Of a DNA stretch of 64,000 nt, positions 14,401 to 24,330 are shown one piece after another. The translations under genes and the position numbers were made by a program. The notes under the pieces are model-generated. The model saw only the letters and a program-made list of their open reading frames with translations. It was not told where the DNA came from and ran no database searches. Source of the stretch: Siphonodentalium dalli. Its lineage: Eukaryota > Mollusca > Scaphopoda > Gadilida > Siphonodentaliidae. Location of the stretch: NCBI GenBank assembly GCA_032622095.1, contig CP136066.1:144305559-144369558 (forward strand). The letters run 5' to 3'. Each line of letters starts with the position of its first letter. The stretch's first letter is position 1.

Positions 14401-17400
14401 GCATTATTGTTTACAGAGACACTGTTATTATAACTTAGAAAATAATTAATACAGCATTCCTTAGTTCCATCATATGATGTCATTGAAAATGATTAACCCT
14501 CTGCACACATCATATGGTCTTCTGATGTTTTTTATTTGATCATTCTCCTATTCTATGTACATGTTGATGGTGATCCACTTTTAATTTGCATGGATTTGGG
14601 ATTAAAATTAACCCATTCGATTGACTCATATTATCTGATAGACATATATTAAATTATCACTTTAACTTTGAGCCAGGTTCAGTCAGTGTTTCAAGAAATG
14701 ACCAATTGAAATTCATCATTAGAGGATATGTCTTATTTTGAAATTCCCTCAATTGCATTTGGGCTACAGGATAATATTAACAGTGCTGGGATTCTTGAGA
14801 CTGACTTATTGTATGGGTTTCTAAATCCAATGACATGCTTTTTGTTGACTACTCTGTTTATCAGTTCATTAGTTTGGGTAAGATTAACCCCTTACTATCC
14901 AATTTGATAACTCAAATATTTCCATTGATTATGTTTATAGTTCTGGCACAGTTTATGATAACACACCTCTAACCTGCACAGTGAGGGTCATTTGGTTTAT
15001 TTGCTTAAATATATTAACATCCTTCACCAATCCTGTTGACACAATGTGATAGCTAAATATTTTTTGCATGATTACTCTATAAATAATCACATCTGTGATA
15101 ATCATGACACATTCTTCACCTGTATAGATTTTGGTATCGATCGAATGGTTGTGATAATATTAACCTTAACTTTAATTATATTTAAACTGTTCACAAACAT
15201 ATCTTTCTAATGATCAACTTACAAGAAAATTAACATTTATATCCAATCATTAGCAATCATATTTTATATCCAGGTCTATACATCCCTCACTTCTATAGTT
15301 GATCAGGTATTGATTGTTTTTTAGTGGTGAAATATTAATAGGTTGCTATGAATTTTTAATATGCAGCTGACACAAAATATAATAAACAAAAAAATAGCAA
15401 TGACAATAAAAAAAAACACCCAATATGTAATGTCTCATGTTCCAATGTAATAAATAGATAAATTGAGTTGCTATGATGTTTATCTACCTAATTTCTTGAC
15501 TATTTGATATTTAACAGCTATGGTGCTTCTCTCCGACTATGGATTGAGCTTAATTAGCCTTATAACTCTATAAGACATACATGTATCTGTGTTGAAGTCA
15601 CTAATAGGTTGAAATCAAAGCCACGTCTGTTAACATTGTGTTAATGTGAGCAAGGTGCCCAATAAGTGTGATTTCACTTGTGAATTAATAGTAAGGTGTG
15701 AATTGTTTAAAGTTTTGCACTCATGAAAAGGATGGGGTAATTTAAGGATATATGAAAATAGCTCATCGCTGTCGCCAAGGTATGGGTTAAACATCTGCCG
15801 ATCGTGATCGGCCTCTCGTTTGACTTGGAAAACCCCTGAAAGTTGGTTTCCGGATGATAACTTTAGTAGAGTTAATCGGATTCAAACCAAATTTGGTATA
15901 TTACTTTCTCCCAGCAAAACACAGGTCATGTTCGAACTTGGGTTCTGCCCGACCATTTTTGGCAGAGTTATGCTCCTTTTTCGACATAGAAAATTCAAAT
16001 TTTTTTCTTTTTGGTTTCCGGATGATAACTTGATTTTGGATTGTTTATATGCAAAACCCGTTTTTTTGTGGATTACTTATATCAAAATACAGCTCAAGTT
16101 CGAATTTCGGTTTAATCCGATAATTGTTGCGAGAGTTATGGCCCTTTTTTGACGGCCGACCGGACATATAAAACCCCAAAAGTTGGTGTCCGGATGATAA
16201 CTTTAGTAGAGTTATTCAGATTTAAATCAAATATGGTATGTCTCTTTCTCCCAGCAAAACACAGGTCAAGTTCGAATTCGGGTTCCGCCTGCCAATTTTC
16301 ACCAGAGTTATGTCCCTTTTTGACTTAGAATTTTTGCCAATTTGAGGGTTCCGGATGAAAACTTTAGTAAATGTGTACTGAATGAAATTAAATTTGGTAT
16401 ATGTAGGTTTACTAGCACAAAAGACAGATCAAGTTCGACGAATTTGAGTTTGAACCGATGATTTTGCTCAGAGTTATGGGCTTTTCGACTTAGAAAATTC
16501 AATTTTTCTTGTAATTTTCTTCATTTTGTGCCAATTTGAGGTTATATTTTGACTTTAAGAGTTTTTTTAAGATTTGGTTATTTGTATGCATGACAGTAAT
16601 GAGACAATGCACAAGTGTCTTATCCATATAGTATACTTCTACAAAGCCTCCGCTCCAAATGAAGCCACCGGTTCGGGGGACACTGTGGCCGAGCGGCCTT
16701 TTATTAACAATAAGCATGCGGTGTAGCTCATTAATAGTGAATGTAGACTATTCAATATTAATAAAACTAATTTTTAATACTGATTCTAAAATGTGAATTA
16801 AATGCAGTGACTTTCGATGGCGAAATAGTTTTCGTTAGATTATCTCTGATAGATGCGTCCCGAATCGAGTAGTAAATATTTAAAATTGAGCGTAGTTCTG
16901 ACGATGTTTTCTATGGAGTGGTATGGTCGATTTGCTTCACATTTTTGGCGATGTTGGTAGAATGTTACATTCCTCCAGTTGATAGCTCCTGAATTCCAAC
17001 TTATCAGTTTCACTCACCCGACAAGTATGTAACATGTCTGTAATGAAGGAAACTGTGTCATAATATAGTAGATATTGTCCAATTTGAAGTATTCCACAGA
17101 CACTGAGCATTTGATGTTCACCTTTTGAATTGACAGTCCACTCAAATTAAGTAGGCTAAATTTACTCAGGCCTAAATGATTGTCATATACAGTAATGCCC
17201 TAAGTAATCGACTCCTTAACCACTGCAGAATTATGGGTAATTTTTCAGGATTTAGTCGCAAATATGGCTTGTTGCCATTCATGAATGGCAACAAGACATA
17301 TTTCCGACTAAACCCGGAAAAGTTACCCATAATTCTGCTGTGGTTAATGAGTCGATTACTTAATTAGGGCATTACTGTACACTAATTATTCAATATTTTA

Positions 17401-19354
17401 TTCCTCTGACATTCTCAATAAATGTTAAGTGTATACATGTATATTATCGGTATGTATCGTTTTTATTTTTTATTTTTTTTTAGAAAATCGACAGATGAGT
17501 ATCAGCATAGATTTGAACAAAGTCTAGAGGAATTTTATGCAGTCTGTGACCAGATAGAGATTAATCTGGTATGAAATATTTTTTTACATTTGACTATCTA
17601 TCTATACATGTAACTTGTGACATACATGTAACGCACTGAAAATATGTTGTAATTGTTCTCATAGTTCCATGTTTGTTTTAGACTCGTAGTCGCTTATTTT
17701 CCTTCTTTCGGTAAAAATTTGGACTGAAAAAGTGATCAGTTGGAAAATTCTAACATTGGGGGGGGATCAGATTGGAAATTTCCAACAGTTTGAAAGCTTG
17801 CTGTATCAGTTGGAAATTTCCAATCACTGTGTGGGATGAGGCGGGTGAATTGCACATGGTATTTTGGGAACTTGGGAGGGGAGTTTGTCTTGTTGTGGGG
17901 GGGGGTATGCAGTTGAAATTTTTAGGTGGACTTAGGACACTATAAAGTGGTGAGCATGTGATTTGAGTGGGTGCATTTGTGTTTTGATCATACCTTCAGG
18001 TTATGTCTTTCATCTTGATTTCAGAAGTGTTGACCTTATCACATTAGCAGATTTCTTTGTGGAGCAAAACCCATGCAGGGGTTCAAATTATAAAGATTAA
18101 TAAGTTTTATCTTTAAGCACCTAAGTGATATTGCTCATGACACTGAAAAGTCACACTGACTGCCCATGTGAAGGCAAGGCTTCAATATTCCATCTGATTC
18201 AATTTGACTCAATTGAATTGAATTTTGAATTAGAAATATAATTTCAAAATGAACGTATCACTCTGCCACCCTTGTTGTAATGGAATCCTCTCACTCTTTG
18301 ATGAAGACGAAACTCAAAATATTAACTTTTATTAACCCTTTCATGACAGGAGCATTAAATATCATGTGCTGGTGCATTCTCTTATATATGCCAGTCTCCC
18401 ATAGGGAACCTCACATATATAAGAGATTGCACTGGCTTACAAGGTCAAGGTAAATATTGTTAGGCCAATGTATTCTCTTATATATGCGAGGCTCCTTATG
18501 GGAGACTAGCATATATAAGAGAATGCATCGGCACATGGTTTTCTCAAAAATTGCAGGAAGCTCCAGTCATGGAAGGGTTAAATGGACCCACAGCACTCAC
18601 AGCAGGTAAATGTGCAAAAAATATTAAGGTCTAAAACATTACATTATCTATATATAAAAAAGTAGGATCTGTCTGTCCATCTGTCTTATCAGATTTTTTT
18701 CCCAGACCCCTAGACCGATTTCAACCAAATTTTCTTAAAGTACAACACCACCAGACTTTTCTGTTAACATAACGCGCAAGGATATCGAGTGACACTAAAA
18801 TATGATGTCATGCCATAGTGCTGAGAGTATCTATGATAACATCTTGAGATGAAGCAACACGGTCAGTCTTCTGGAGAGGGGAACTGATTATATTTTGACG
18901 TAACAAGTTGATGAAAATATAATAAATGTGTATGGTATGTATTGGAAGTGAATACAGAGCAGTTTTTGAGGAGAATGTTAAGAATTCTTGGATGTTGAAC
19001 AATATATTTATTGAAGATTTATAATGAAATAGTCCTTAAAAATGCCTCACCCTGTCCTCAAAAAGTGCTTAAATATGATCTCCGAAATCGCGTACGAACC
19101 CTGTATATTTGTCCTAATTTGACTTTACTTTTATTACTGTTTTCTTACAGAGGCTTGCTTTGGAAGTGAATAATCAAATAATAGACAGTAACAAGTACAC
19201 TCCATTGCCGGTTGTTCTTGATAAGAGGGATGTTGCGCCATCAGAGGGACAATCTTATCAGAGTTATGCCAGCTTGGTCAAAGCCCAAGTGGCATGTGCC
19301 AAAGAACTCCACGATATGCTGAAAGAATGTGCTCGGAAACTCACTGATAAATAG
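2265..19354 (+). CDS. MED29: MED29, Mediator subunit 29 (four exons)
   Basis: Mediator subunit 29 is a nuclear protein of the tail/upper part of the Mediator coactivator that links activators to RNA polymerase II. The fly orthologue is intersex, which acts with doublesex. Four exons (2265-2411, 13240-13295, 17484-17568, 19151-19354) join in frame through consensus GT-AG sites to give 163 residues, shorter than the ~200 of vertebrate MED29, mostly through a short N-terminus. Residues 1-30 are Ala/Ser/Gln/Pro-rich. Family blocks follow: PIVKFKLLLPRLKESL at the end of exon 1, VMKVA in exon 2, RFEQSLEEFYAVCDQIE in exon 3, and YASLVKAQVACAKELH plus a LKECARKLT end in exon 4. These match the order of the Med29 domain in animals. 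The start is the first in-frame ATG (TAA upstream at 2232-2234) with A at -3 and G at +4. No frame damage is seen. Identification rests on recalled family sequence, not a search. Confidence 0.95.
2472..2523. repeat. (ATCT)n microsatellite
   Basis: Imperfect tetranucleotide tract ATCT/TATC starting 60 bp inside MED29 intron 1. Confidence 0.85.
2539..2606. repeat. AACCGG-rich palindromic patch
   Basis: Six or more CCGGTT/AACCGG words in 70 bp, with GTCGAC near the centre. Related patches are at 7096-7147 and 38495-38570. The style resembles terminal regions of hAT-type elements, but no ends or target duplication can be set. Confidence 0.5.
3109..5492. mobile_element. Partial Harbinger-like element (family C), locus 1
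   Basis: Begins after TAA with GGTCTAAATAAGAAAGACG and runs in parallel with the complete copy at 33854-35646 until a shared CTGGACTGAC at its right, after which the copies diverge. It is therefore right-truncated or rearranged. It keeps about 295 bp near its left end (roughly 3170-3465) that the other copy lacks. Element A is inserted inside it. Confidence 0.65.
3613..5038. mobile_element. PIF/Harbinger-like element A (1426 bp), nested
   Basis: Terminal inverted repeats start GGCCAAAACGAAGAATACCT and continue through GTTTAGGGTAAC; the right end is the near-perfect reverse complement. TTA target duplications lie at 3610-3612 and 5039-5041. The parallel copy near 34045 shows the uninterrupted site (GTGTCTTACTTGAATT), proving insertion. 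A 3-bp TTA duplication and GGCC ends are PIF/Harbinger hallmarks. No transposase frame is visible; internal open stretches (3782-4021, 4552-4764) match nothing I know. Probably non-autonomous. Confidence 0.85.
5604..6330 (+). repeat. (TCCG)n-headed repeat with ~150-bp tandem units
   Basis: Starts with a TACCCATACCATGTATGGTA palindrome, then a (TCCG/TCTG)n tract at about 5671-5715, then four units of ~150 bp: CTCAAACATT recurs at 5741, 5891 and 6041, with a worn copy near 6190. Each unit reads GAACCAAATTTGGTATATGA ... GAGTTATGGACCTTTTTCGA ... CTTAGAATTCA. Relatives occur at 13507-13620, 26820-27240 and 50535-50915. Confidence 0.8.
6340..7190. other. AT-rich intron sequence with repeat remnants
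   Basis: No gene. 6898-6950 carries GGGTTAAACATCTGCCGATC and the GCCGATCGTGATCGGC palindrome, also found at 15774-15820 and partly at 50060. An AACCGG patch sits at 7096-7147. The remainder holds nothing I can name. Confidence 0.45.
7200..7585 (-). mobile_element. tRNA-derived SINE, reverse strand
   Basis: Read on the minus strand, the head at about 7585-7510 has a Pol III A box TGGCCGAGTGG and, ~45 bp on, a B box GGATCGATTCA, as in a Ser/Leu-type tRNA. The body continues past GGGAGCCGAC and the block GTGCACGTTAAAGAACCCGA (near 7290-7272), which I associate with conserved central domains of invertebrate SINEs. The 3' end is uncertain. It is antisense to MED29 within intron 1. Confidence 0.75.
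8021..8067. repeat. 20-bp-stem, 7-nt-loop hairpin
   Basis: ACAACCAGCTTGTTCAATAC pairs with its downstream reverse complement with one mismatch across TTCCTGT. Too short and symmetrical to call a microRNA from sequence alone. Confidence 0.6.
8100..10090. other. AT-rich intron sequence, no gene seen
   Basis: A C13 run lies near 8839. Scattered short open stretches (for example 9090-9356) resemble no family and lack coding character. Nothing else is supported. Confidence 0.4.
10101..10296. mobile_element. hAT-like palindromic MITE, copy 1
   Basis: 196 bp and almost entirely self-complementary. Ends read CACAGGGGCCTGTAACGCGC and its reverse complement. The 8-bp duplication GGTATGAC flanks it (10093-10100, 10297-10304). 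Two further copies are at 39274-39479 and 44503-44680. An 8-bp duplication and CAGGG-type ends suggest the hAT superfamily. Confidence 0.85.
10395..11005. repeat. Short GTATAC-centred repeats
   Basis: Units of about 45-50 bp containing GCTAAAGTGCCGTATACGGT cluster at 10860-11005 (about three copies), with one or two more at 10395-10445. GTATAC is self-complementary. No coding signal lies between them; the open stretch at 10472-10783 is not recognisable. Confidence 0.6.
11880..12960 (+). repeat. Degenerate 115-170-bp repeat units
   Basis: Worn units of the GATAACTC...TTGGTATGTG...GAATATGGGTT...GAGTTATGGCC class. TAACTCCAG falls at 12501, ~12669 and 12784. An unrelated-looking pair with ATGTGGATTAATCACA occurs near 11930 and 12258. 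They belong to the dispersed superfamily also seen at 5735-6330 and 15830-16490. Confidence 0.6.
13240..13295 (+). CDS. MED29: MED29 coding exon 2 (56 bp)
   Basis: A very short exon with acceptor TTTCTTGTAG before it and donor GTAAGT at 13296. It codes NVMKVAGHALRQSSMSDG plus two bases of a Val codon finished in exon 3. The MKVA core matches the MKVAAQNL region of vertebrate MED29. It is confirmed because reading runs from exon 1 in phase 0 and into exon 3 in phase 2 without a stop. Its small size makes it easy for gene finders to miss. Confidence 0.92.
13507..13620 (+). repeat. CCATACCATGTATGG palindrome plus (TCCG)n
   Basis: Same head as at 5604: GTACCCATACCATGTATGGT, then GACGTCCGGATCAACC and a (TCCG/TCTG)n tract to about 13618. 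The ~150-bp units that follow the 5604 copy are replaced here by units with GTATAGTTTTTGGTATCGAT (about 13700 and 13870), which recur near 15120 and 15300. Confidence 0.7.
15774..16500 (+). repeat. Cluster of ~150-bp repeat units with GATCGTGATC head
   Basis: Opens with GGTATGGGTTAAACATCTGC and the GCCGATCGTGATCGGC palindrome, then about four units built on GGATGATAACTT, CAAATTTGGTAT, CAGGTCAAGTTCGAATT and GAGTTATGGCCCTTTTT. Related to but distinct from the 5735-6330 array. Confidence 0.7.
16501..17189. other. Intron sequence, no gene seen
   Basis: AT-rich. Nothing is supported beyond a short remnant of the preceding repeats. Confidence 0.4.
17190..17377. mobile_element. Tc1/mariner-like MITE with TA flanks
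   Basis: Ends CAGTAATGCCCTAAGTAATC / GGGCATTACTG, flanked by TA on both sides. Internally palindromic, with AGAATTATGGGTAATTTTTC and a central GCCATTCATGAATGGC. Relatives are at 23323-23456 and 47090-47487. Confidence 0.8.
17484..17568 (+). CDS. MED29: MED29 coding exon 3
   Basis: 85 bp. The first base completes the Val codon from exon 2, then 28 codons run to a phase-0 end at donor GTATGA (17569). It codes the most recognisable Med29 helix, RFEQSLEEFYAVCDQIEINL, corresponding to RFDKCLEEFYALCDQLELCL of vertebrates. No stop or frameshift. Confidence 0.95.
17569..19150 (+). other. MED29: MED29 intron 3 (1.6 kb)
   Basis: Donor GTATGA and acceptor TTTTCTTACAG ending at 19150. It contains a patch with three or more TTGGAAATTTCCAA-type palindromes near 17735-17835, next to a poly-G run, and a TTAA-flanked foldback MITE at 18336-18577. 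The remainder (18600-19140) is AT-rich and holds nothing I can name. Confidence 0.88.
18336..18577. mobile_element. TTAA-flanked (piggyBac-like) MITE, copy 1
   Basis: Flanked by TTAA (18332-18335, 18578-18581). Ends CCCTTTCATGACAGGAGC and its imperfect complement GCTCCAGTCATGGAAGGG. Inside are repeated words around TCTCTTATATATG in both orientations. TTAA target and CCC ends fit piggyBac. Copy 2 is at 24668-24891. Confidence 0.75.
19151..19354 (+). CDS. MED29: MED29 terminal coding exon 4
   Basis: 67 codons and a TAG at 19352-19354. It opens with RLA (compare LRLAHECL in vertebrates), passes through a variable linker, then gives SYASLVKAQVACAKELH, closely matching the family's YLAVIKAQIACAKDIH, and ends LKECARKLTDK. 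The C-terminus lacks the short Pro/Gly tail of mammalian proteins. Confidence 0.95.
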   Translation, partial: RLALEVNNQIIDSNKYTPLPVVLDKRDVAPSEGQSYQSYASLVKAQVACAKELHDMLKECARKLTDK

Positions 19355-20900
19355 GTCAGAGGTACAGACAAAACATGCTGTTCATATTCAAGGATTCATG
19401 GGGTGTATCCGAATTTACATTCTGGGTTATTAGTGAATGGTGTGTTACCAAGATCGAATACTGACAACAAATTCTGGATGATATGATCAGCGAGAACTGG
19501 TTTGTGAACTCTGGAACCTCATGTTCACGTGTTTGGATTCTCTCTCCACCAAAAACCAGGGGGTGATGATCCAGATCCACGAAAATGTTAGTGATCTGTT
19601 CTTGGCAGACTACAACTTTGTGGTCTACTGCTTACGACCACTTAAACAGGTACTGCACACTAAATCCTGCCATTATGGGACAATCACCTATTATACTTAA
19701 CAGAATATAATTTTATGCACCAAATGCACTGCCAAATGAATGAATTTGAGCCATGCATTAGTGCAAAATACACTCATGTGCTCTATGAATAATTCAATCA
19801 ACATGGTAATTTAAAGGGGTACTCTACACTAAATGCGGCCCATCATAAACTCATTTTCATTATAATTACCATGTTGATTGCATCGTTCATAGAGCACATG
19901 AGTGAATTTTGCATTAATCCAAGGTTCAAATTCATTCATTTGTTCCATATATTCTGTTGAGTATAAAAGAGATGGTCCCATAAATGTCCAGATTCAGTGT
20001 ACAGTCCACCTTTAAGTAAGCAAATTCAAATACACCAATCAAGATTAAGTTAATGTGAAAACATCTAACACCACCATCTGAAGTGTGTTTTGAACATCAT
20101 TAAATGACGATTAGAGTTAAAATTACCATACCAAAGTAGTATATATTACAAACACTGTCTACTGGGGTGGTTATTTATTCTATTCGATGGACATTGTCTG
20201 TGCTGACCCAAAACTTACCTTTGGCAAATAGAAATAATTGTTGCCAAAATCTTTTAGGAGTTGCCACATGTTATAGGTTTCTCAACATTCAATCTTCTGA
20301 TGTTTTCACAATCAGTAAATTATTAATAATTATCGCCTCCCTTGTGTCATAAATATACAGAACGACACAAGTGTGTTGATGGGTTTGTTGATATGGCACA
20401 AGTGTTAGTGCAGAAGATAGAAAAAGAGGTGCAGTTTCGAGTTCTATTCTTCTGCGATCACCATATGGGCGCCAAGTGCCATATGAACAAACCTATTAAC
20501 GCACGTGTCATACTGTGTTTATTACACATCACCCGTCCTAAAATCCGTGCATTAAATACAGACTTAAAAGTTTATTTAGGCACATACAAGGCTTGTTTTT
20601 TCATGTGTGATGATTTTATTTTAACGTTCTGGTTTCATGGTTGAGGCGAACATCATGCACGTCATTTGACGTCAATAAGATCATATGGTACATATGTTCC
20701 ATATGGATTTGTAAATATGGAATAGCAATCACACTGTACTTCTAGGAACAAGTGTGCAATAATACAATAAACAAACACCGACCAAATAAAGTAAATGAGC
20801 TGCTTCATCAAAAGTGCACATCGAAACCAAGAGGATTATCAATGTAAAGACCATATGCACCATGTATAATCAAGGCTGCAAATAGTGTGTCAGTCATTTG
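19355..20900 (+). other. MED29 3' UTR / downstream sequence
   Basis: The poly(A) site cannot be fixed. ATTAAA occurs near 20099 and 20548, and AATAAA at 20766-20771, all past the foldback element at 19641-20016, so the mature 3' UTR may include that hairpin. An open stretch at 20342-20644 resembles no family I know and lacks coding character. 20645-20900 holds nothing further. Confidence 0.4.
19641..20016. mobile_element. 376-bp foldback element downstream of MED29
   Basis: Long imperfect palindrome. CTTAAACAGGTACTGCACAC at the left answers GTGTACAGTCCACCTTTAAG at the right, and the arms pair through most of their length around 19815-19830 (for example GAGCACATGAGTG with CACTCATGTGCTC). It starts 287 bp after the MED29 stop. 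Confidence 0.75.
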
Positions 20901-20904
20901 TAGA

Positions 20905-21240
20905 ATGAGGTCCCCAGAGGGGGAACCTCATTCTGCTTAAGCCTCAACTGCTATGAGAGCCCGAGGATCAGATTGAAGTTCCTTAGTTGAAGTTGGTGAT
21001 TTTCAACCATTAGTCATCTCGATTATGCTTTTTATCTTCTGCAAATTAGGGGATATAGAAACTTCCCAGAAGGGAAAAAGTAACTAAAAACAATGTTAAC
21101 TTGAGACTATAGATACTTCCCAGAAGATGAGGCCTAAGCAGAATGTGGTCCCCAGAGGGTGAATTTGGTGACGGTAGCCTCCTGTGTTGGATAGTCAATA
21201 AATTCACCCTCTGGGGACCTCATGACAGACACTATTTGCA
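20905..21240. repeat. Palindromic AGAATGAGGT units, outlying pair
   Basis: A short hairpin at about 20908-20938 (AATGAGGTCCCC against GGGGGAACCTCATT) and a larger one at about 21130-21230 with GGTCCCCAGAGGGTGAATT opposing AATTCACCCTCTGGGGACC. Same family as the tandem array at 23600-24310. Confidence 0.7.
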
Positions 21241-23322
21241 GGCTTGTGTATAATCCTTCCACCTGTTGATAGTATAAGTGCAATCAGATTAACTATATCT
21301 TGATGGGGGTATTAACTTTTCCTAATCTTTTATTGTACACCCAATGGCTTATTTGTGCGAAATACAGCAAAATACAGTAGATTTCAAGATGTTCAATAAA
21401 CAAATGTGTATTGTTCTTGAACAATACAATCCTATTACGTCAGCAACATCACTGGCGATGTCAACTTTAACAGAAAATTCTTTGCTAAATTATGGGGTAT
21501 AGTCTACAATAAGCACACGTTTATTCAATTAAATACAACAATATCGACCTAATGTTAGTATTTTACAAGCTGCAATCTTCAGAGTGTGCAATAAACACAG
21601 AACAACAGAGTTGTGCGAACATGTTAATGTTATTGCACTCGTTTGTCCTGCCGCGAGGTAAAACTCGGACCTCCGATTCTCGTTTTACCCTCGCATCACA
21701 ACAAACTCGTGCAATAACGTTAACCAGTTCACACACATGTGTCGTTCTATCTATATATTCCACCACTAAATTGAGGCTTTGCTGTAAAGAATGGCATTGA
21801 GCGACCAATAGTATCAACTTAATTTATAGGGAGTTTCCAAAACTTTTACCGATTGAAAATATTTTTTGCCAAATGTTAATTATTTTCTAATTCGGCAATC
21901 AGCAGTGTGAAACCTGCCCATGGGGGTCTGAATCTAGTGTCGTGTGGATGGATCCATTCTGATTTATATAATGTTTTGATCGGTCGCAGTATTAAATCTG
22001 TCTACCCCGATTTCTAAAACAATGATCAATTGATTTCATTTTCTTATGTTTGTGTTTATAATCCTCAATGTCGCATCAAAGAAGCATGGATATGGTGTCC
22101 TTGTCCCATGTTCATTATTTTGAAAATGGTCATACATTTTAATCCTTTGTTAACTTGATACATGCTAATGTATAGCCACTTGATCCCATTTCACTCGTTT
22201 CTTGGGAAGCAACTCGGGTAAGCAGGGTTCATGCTTCCAATTGCCAATTTAGCAAATTGCTATAAAAAAATGAATTTGCAACAAAAAATTCCAAATTTGC
22301 AACAAAAATTGGCCCCTACCTTTTTGGCTTTTGGCAATTGATCCCCACTGGGCATTTAATAAAGCTTGCAGTCCATTGGTTGGAAACAAAACACACATTG
22401 CCATTTGGTCGTGACATTGCTAATTGGATCCTAATTGAAAGCGTATAATGGATTCTGGTTTGTCACATCGACTAATTGTATCGCAGGAGTGAATGGGTTT
22501 TGGTTTTCTACTCGACTATAACACAGGGTATGCAAGTATGCTAATGACAAATAGTAGTCAAAGAAAGAGCTTCATGATATCTGACACGTTCTGAAACTGT
22601 GTTTTGATAGTGCATGGGTGTGAAATAAATTATCATAAATATGTGCCCTTCATAACTCAGCTATCACAAACAGAAAAATGAATCGTAAGAATTGTTTTTG
22701 TGTGGAAATCAGAGTTGTTAAGTTTCCACTGGAAATGCTCAATTCAATAGTGGCACCAAAATATATGGGTCGGTAAAAAAAGTGGCAAAATAAAATGTAA
22801 GTGGCTAAAAAAAACATGAAATTGGCAACCGTGTTGGACACTGGGAATTTTGGTCCAGTGCATACCCTAATGGTAAGACTGTTGAAATTATCTGAAAATC
22901 ACAGCATATAAGTGAAAGAAAACCCATAGTAGTTCTCTGATTGTAGTTTGATAATATTATATGGATATCACTATCCCAGCAAACCAACAACACACAATTC
23001 CTATTTTACATATAAACATCTCCAAAAAAATAAGTTCACCACTGATAGTATTTAGGAAATCTTCAGATGCGGTAATCACAATGTGATGAAACTTTGGGAA
23101 GATAATTTCTTATATGTGACCAACATATCTTGTAACTAATGCTATGGATAGTGGCCACATGCTTGAATGAACTATTGAATGAGAAGAGTAAATTTTCCCA
23201 AAAAGTCACAGAATCACTGGGTTCACTGGATGTATGCTGGACATTTGGTCATGTTCAAATGTCAGAATTATCAGTTAACCATCACCATTAACAACAGGTG
23301 GACCTCTCCTTCGTGACTTGGC
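21241..23322. other. Gene-free AT-rich stretch with one palindrome
   Basis: A 120-bp palindrome at 21613-21734 pairs GAACATGTTAATGTTATTGC with a complement ending GTTAACCAGTTC and contains TAAAACTCGGACC / GGTTTTACC-like arms. It is MITE-like, without a firm target duplication. The rest holds only short, unrecognisable open stretches. Confidence 0.5.
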
Positions 23323-23456
23323 ACTTAACTACAGCAGAATTATGGGTAATTTTTCAGGATTCAGGTAGAAATATGACGGAGCTTTCCGATGAATGGCAAC
23401 AAGCCATATTTCCAACTAAATCCTGAAAAATTACCCATAATTATGCTGTGGTTAAG
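23323..23456. mobile_element. Truncated Tc1-like MITE copy
   Basis: Palindromic AGCAGAATTATGGGTAATTT arms around an imperfect centre, matching the interior of 17190-17377. The CAGTAATG tips and TA duplications are absent. Confidence 0.7.
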
Positions 23457-23599
23457 GACCGAACGCACCAAATGGAATGAACAGTTTACACATGAGTGGA
23501 CAATGACACTAAACAATATGACAATCCTCATCTACTGCAAGAGAAATTGGCAGCAGCATGACAGTAATGAATCAAGTCTGAGTTTCGTGTGCCTGTCAT

Positions 23600-24330
23600 T
23601 TGCAGAATGAGGTCTCCAGAAGGTGAATTCAGTGATCTATCCTGCATAGCGGGCCATAATCAGCAAATTCACCCTCTTGGGACCTCATTCTGCATGGCCT
23701 CATTTGCTATGGGAGACATACATGTAGACTCAGATTGAGGTTCCCAAATGGTGAATATTCTGATGTATACCCATTGGGAACCTCGTTTATGCAATGTGTC
23801 GTCTGCCAATTTGGGGATATAGAGAAACTAAATTGAAAAGGAAATAGAATCTATGTGAAGGAGTTCGCATAGAAATTTGATAATAAAGAAACTATCCAGA
23901 GAAGAGGAGACCTAAGCAGAATGAGGTCCCCAGAAGGTGAATTTAGTGATTCTAGTCTGCTATGTGGGATAGCGTCACTAAATTCACCCTCTGGGGACCT
24001 AATTCTGCAAATGACAAGCACACTAAACTCAGACTTGTATCGAATACATTCTGCTTACAACTCAGCAGAATGAGGTTCCCAGAGGGTGAATTTGGTGATA
24101 TCACGCTATGCGGGATGGCATCACTAAATTCACCCTCTGGGAACCTCATTCTGCAAATGACAAGCACACTAAACTCAGGCTTGTATCAAATATATTCTGC
24201 TTACAACTCAGCAGAATGAGGTTCCCAGAGGGTGAATTTGGTGATGATATCCCGCTATGCGGGATAGCATCACTAAATTCACCCTCTGGGGACCTCATTC
24301 TGCAAATGACAAGCACACTAAACTCAGACT
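23600..24330. repeat. ~147-bp tandem array of palindromic units
   Basis: AGCAGAATGAGGT recurs at 23915, 24064 and 24210 (spacing 149 and 146). Each unit contains a ~90-bp hairpin (GTTCCCAGAGGGTGAATTT against AAATTCACCCTCTGGGAAC) and a linker AAATGACAAGCACACTAAAC. A more diverged unit lies at about 23600-23700. Confidence 0.85.

Larger units (their letters stand above)
13296..17483 (+). other. MED29: MED29 intron 2 (4.2 kb)
   Basis: Donor GTAAGT at 13296; acceptor after a long T tract (TTTTTTTTTAG) ending at 17483. It holds a (TCCG)n repeat with its CCATACCATGTATGG palindrome (13507-13620), a run of units with GGTATCGATCGGTTGATC-like words (about 13700-15330), a cluster of ~150-bp units (15774-16500) and a TA-flanked MITE (17190-17377). 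14240-15700 is AT-rich with no other assignable content. Confidence 0.88.

Noticed and set aside
20342-20644. 100-codon open frame after MED29
   Set aside because: Composition and lack of family resemblance suggest chance; it lies in likely 3' UTR or intergenic DNA.
23900-24330. Possible CRISPR-like array
   Set aside because: Units are ~147 bp with internal palindromes and similar, not unique, spacers in a eukaryotic genome; this is a satellite.
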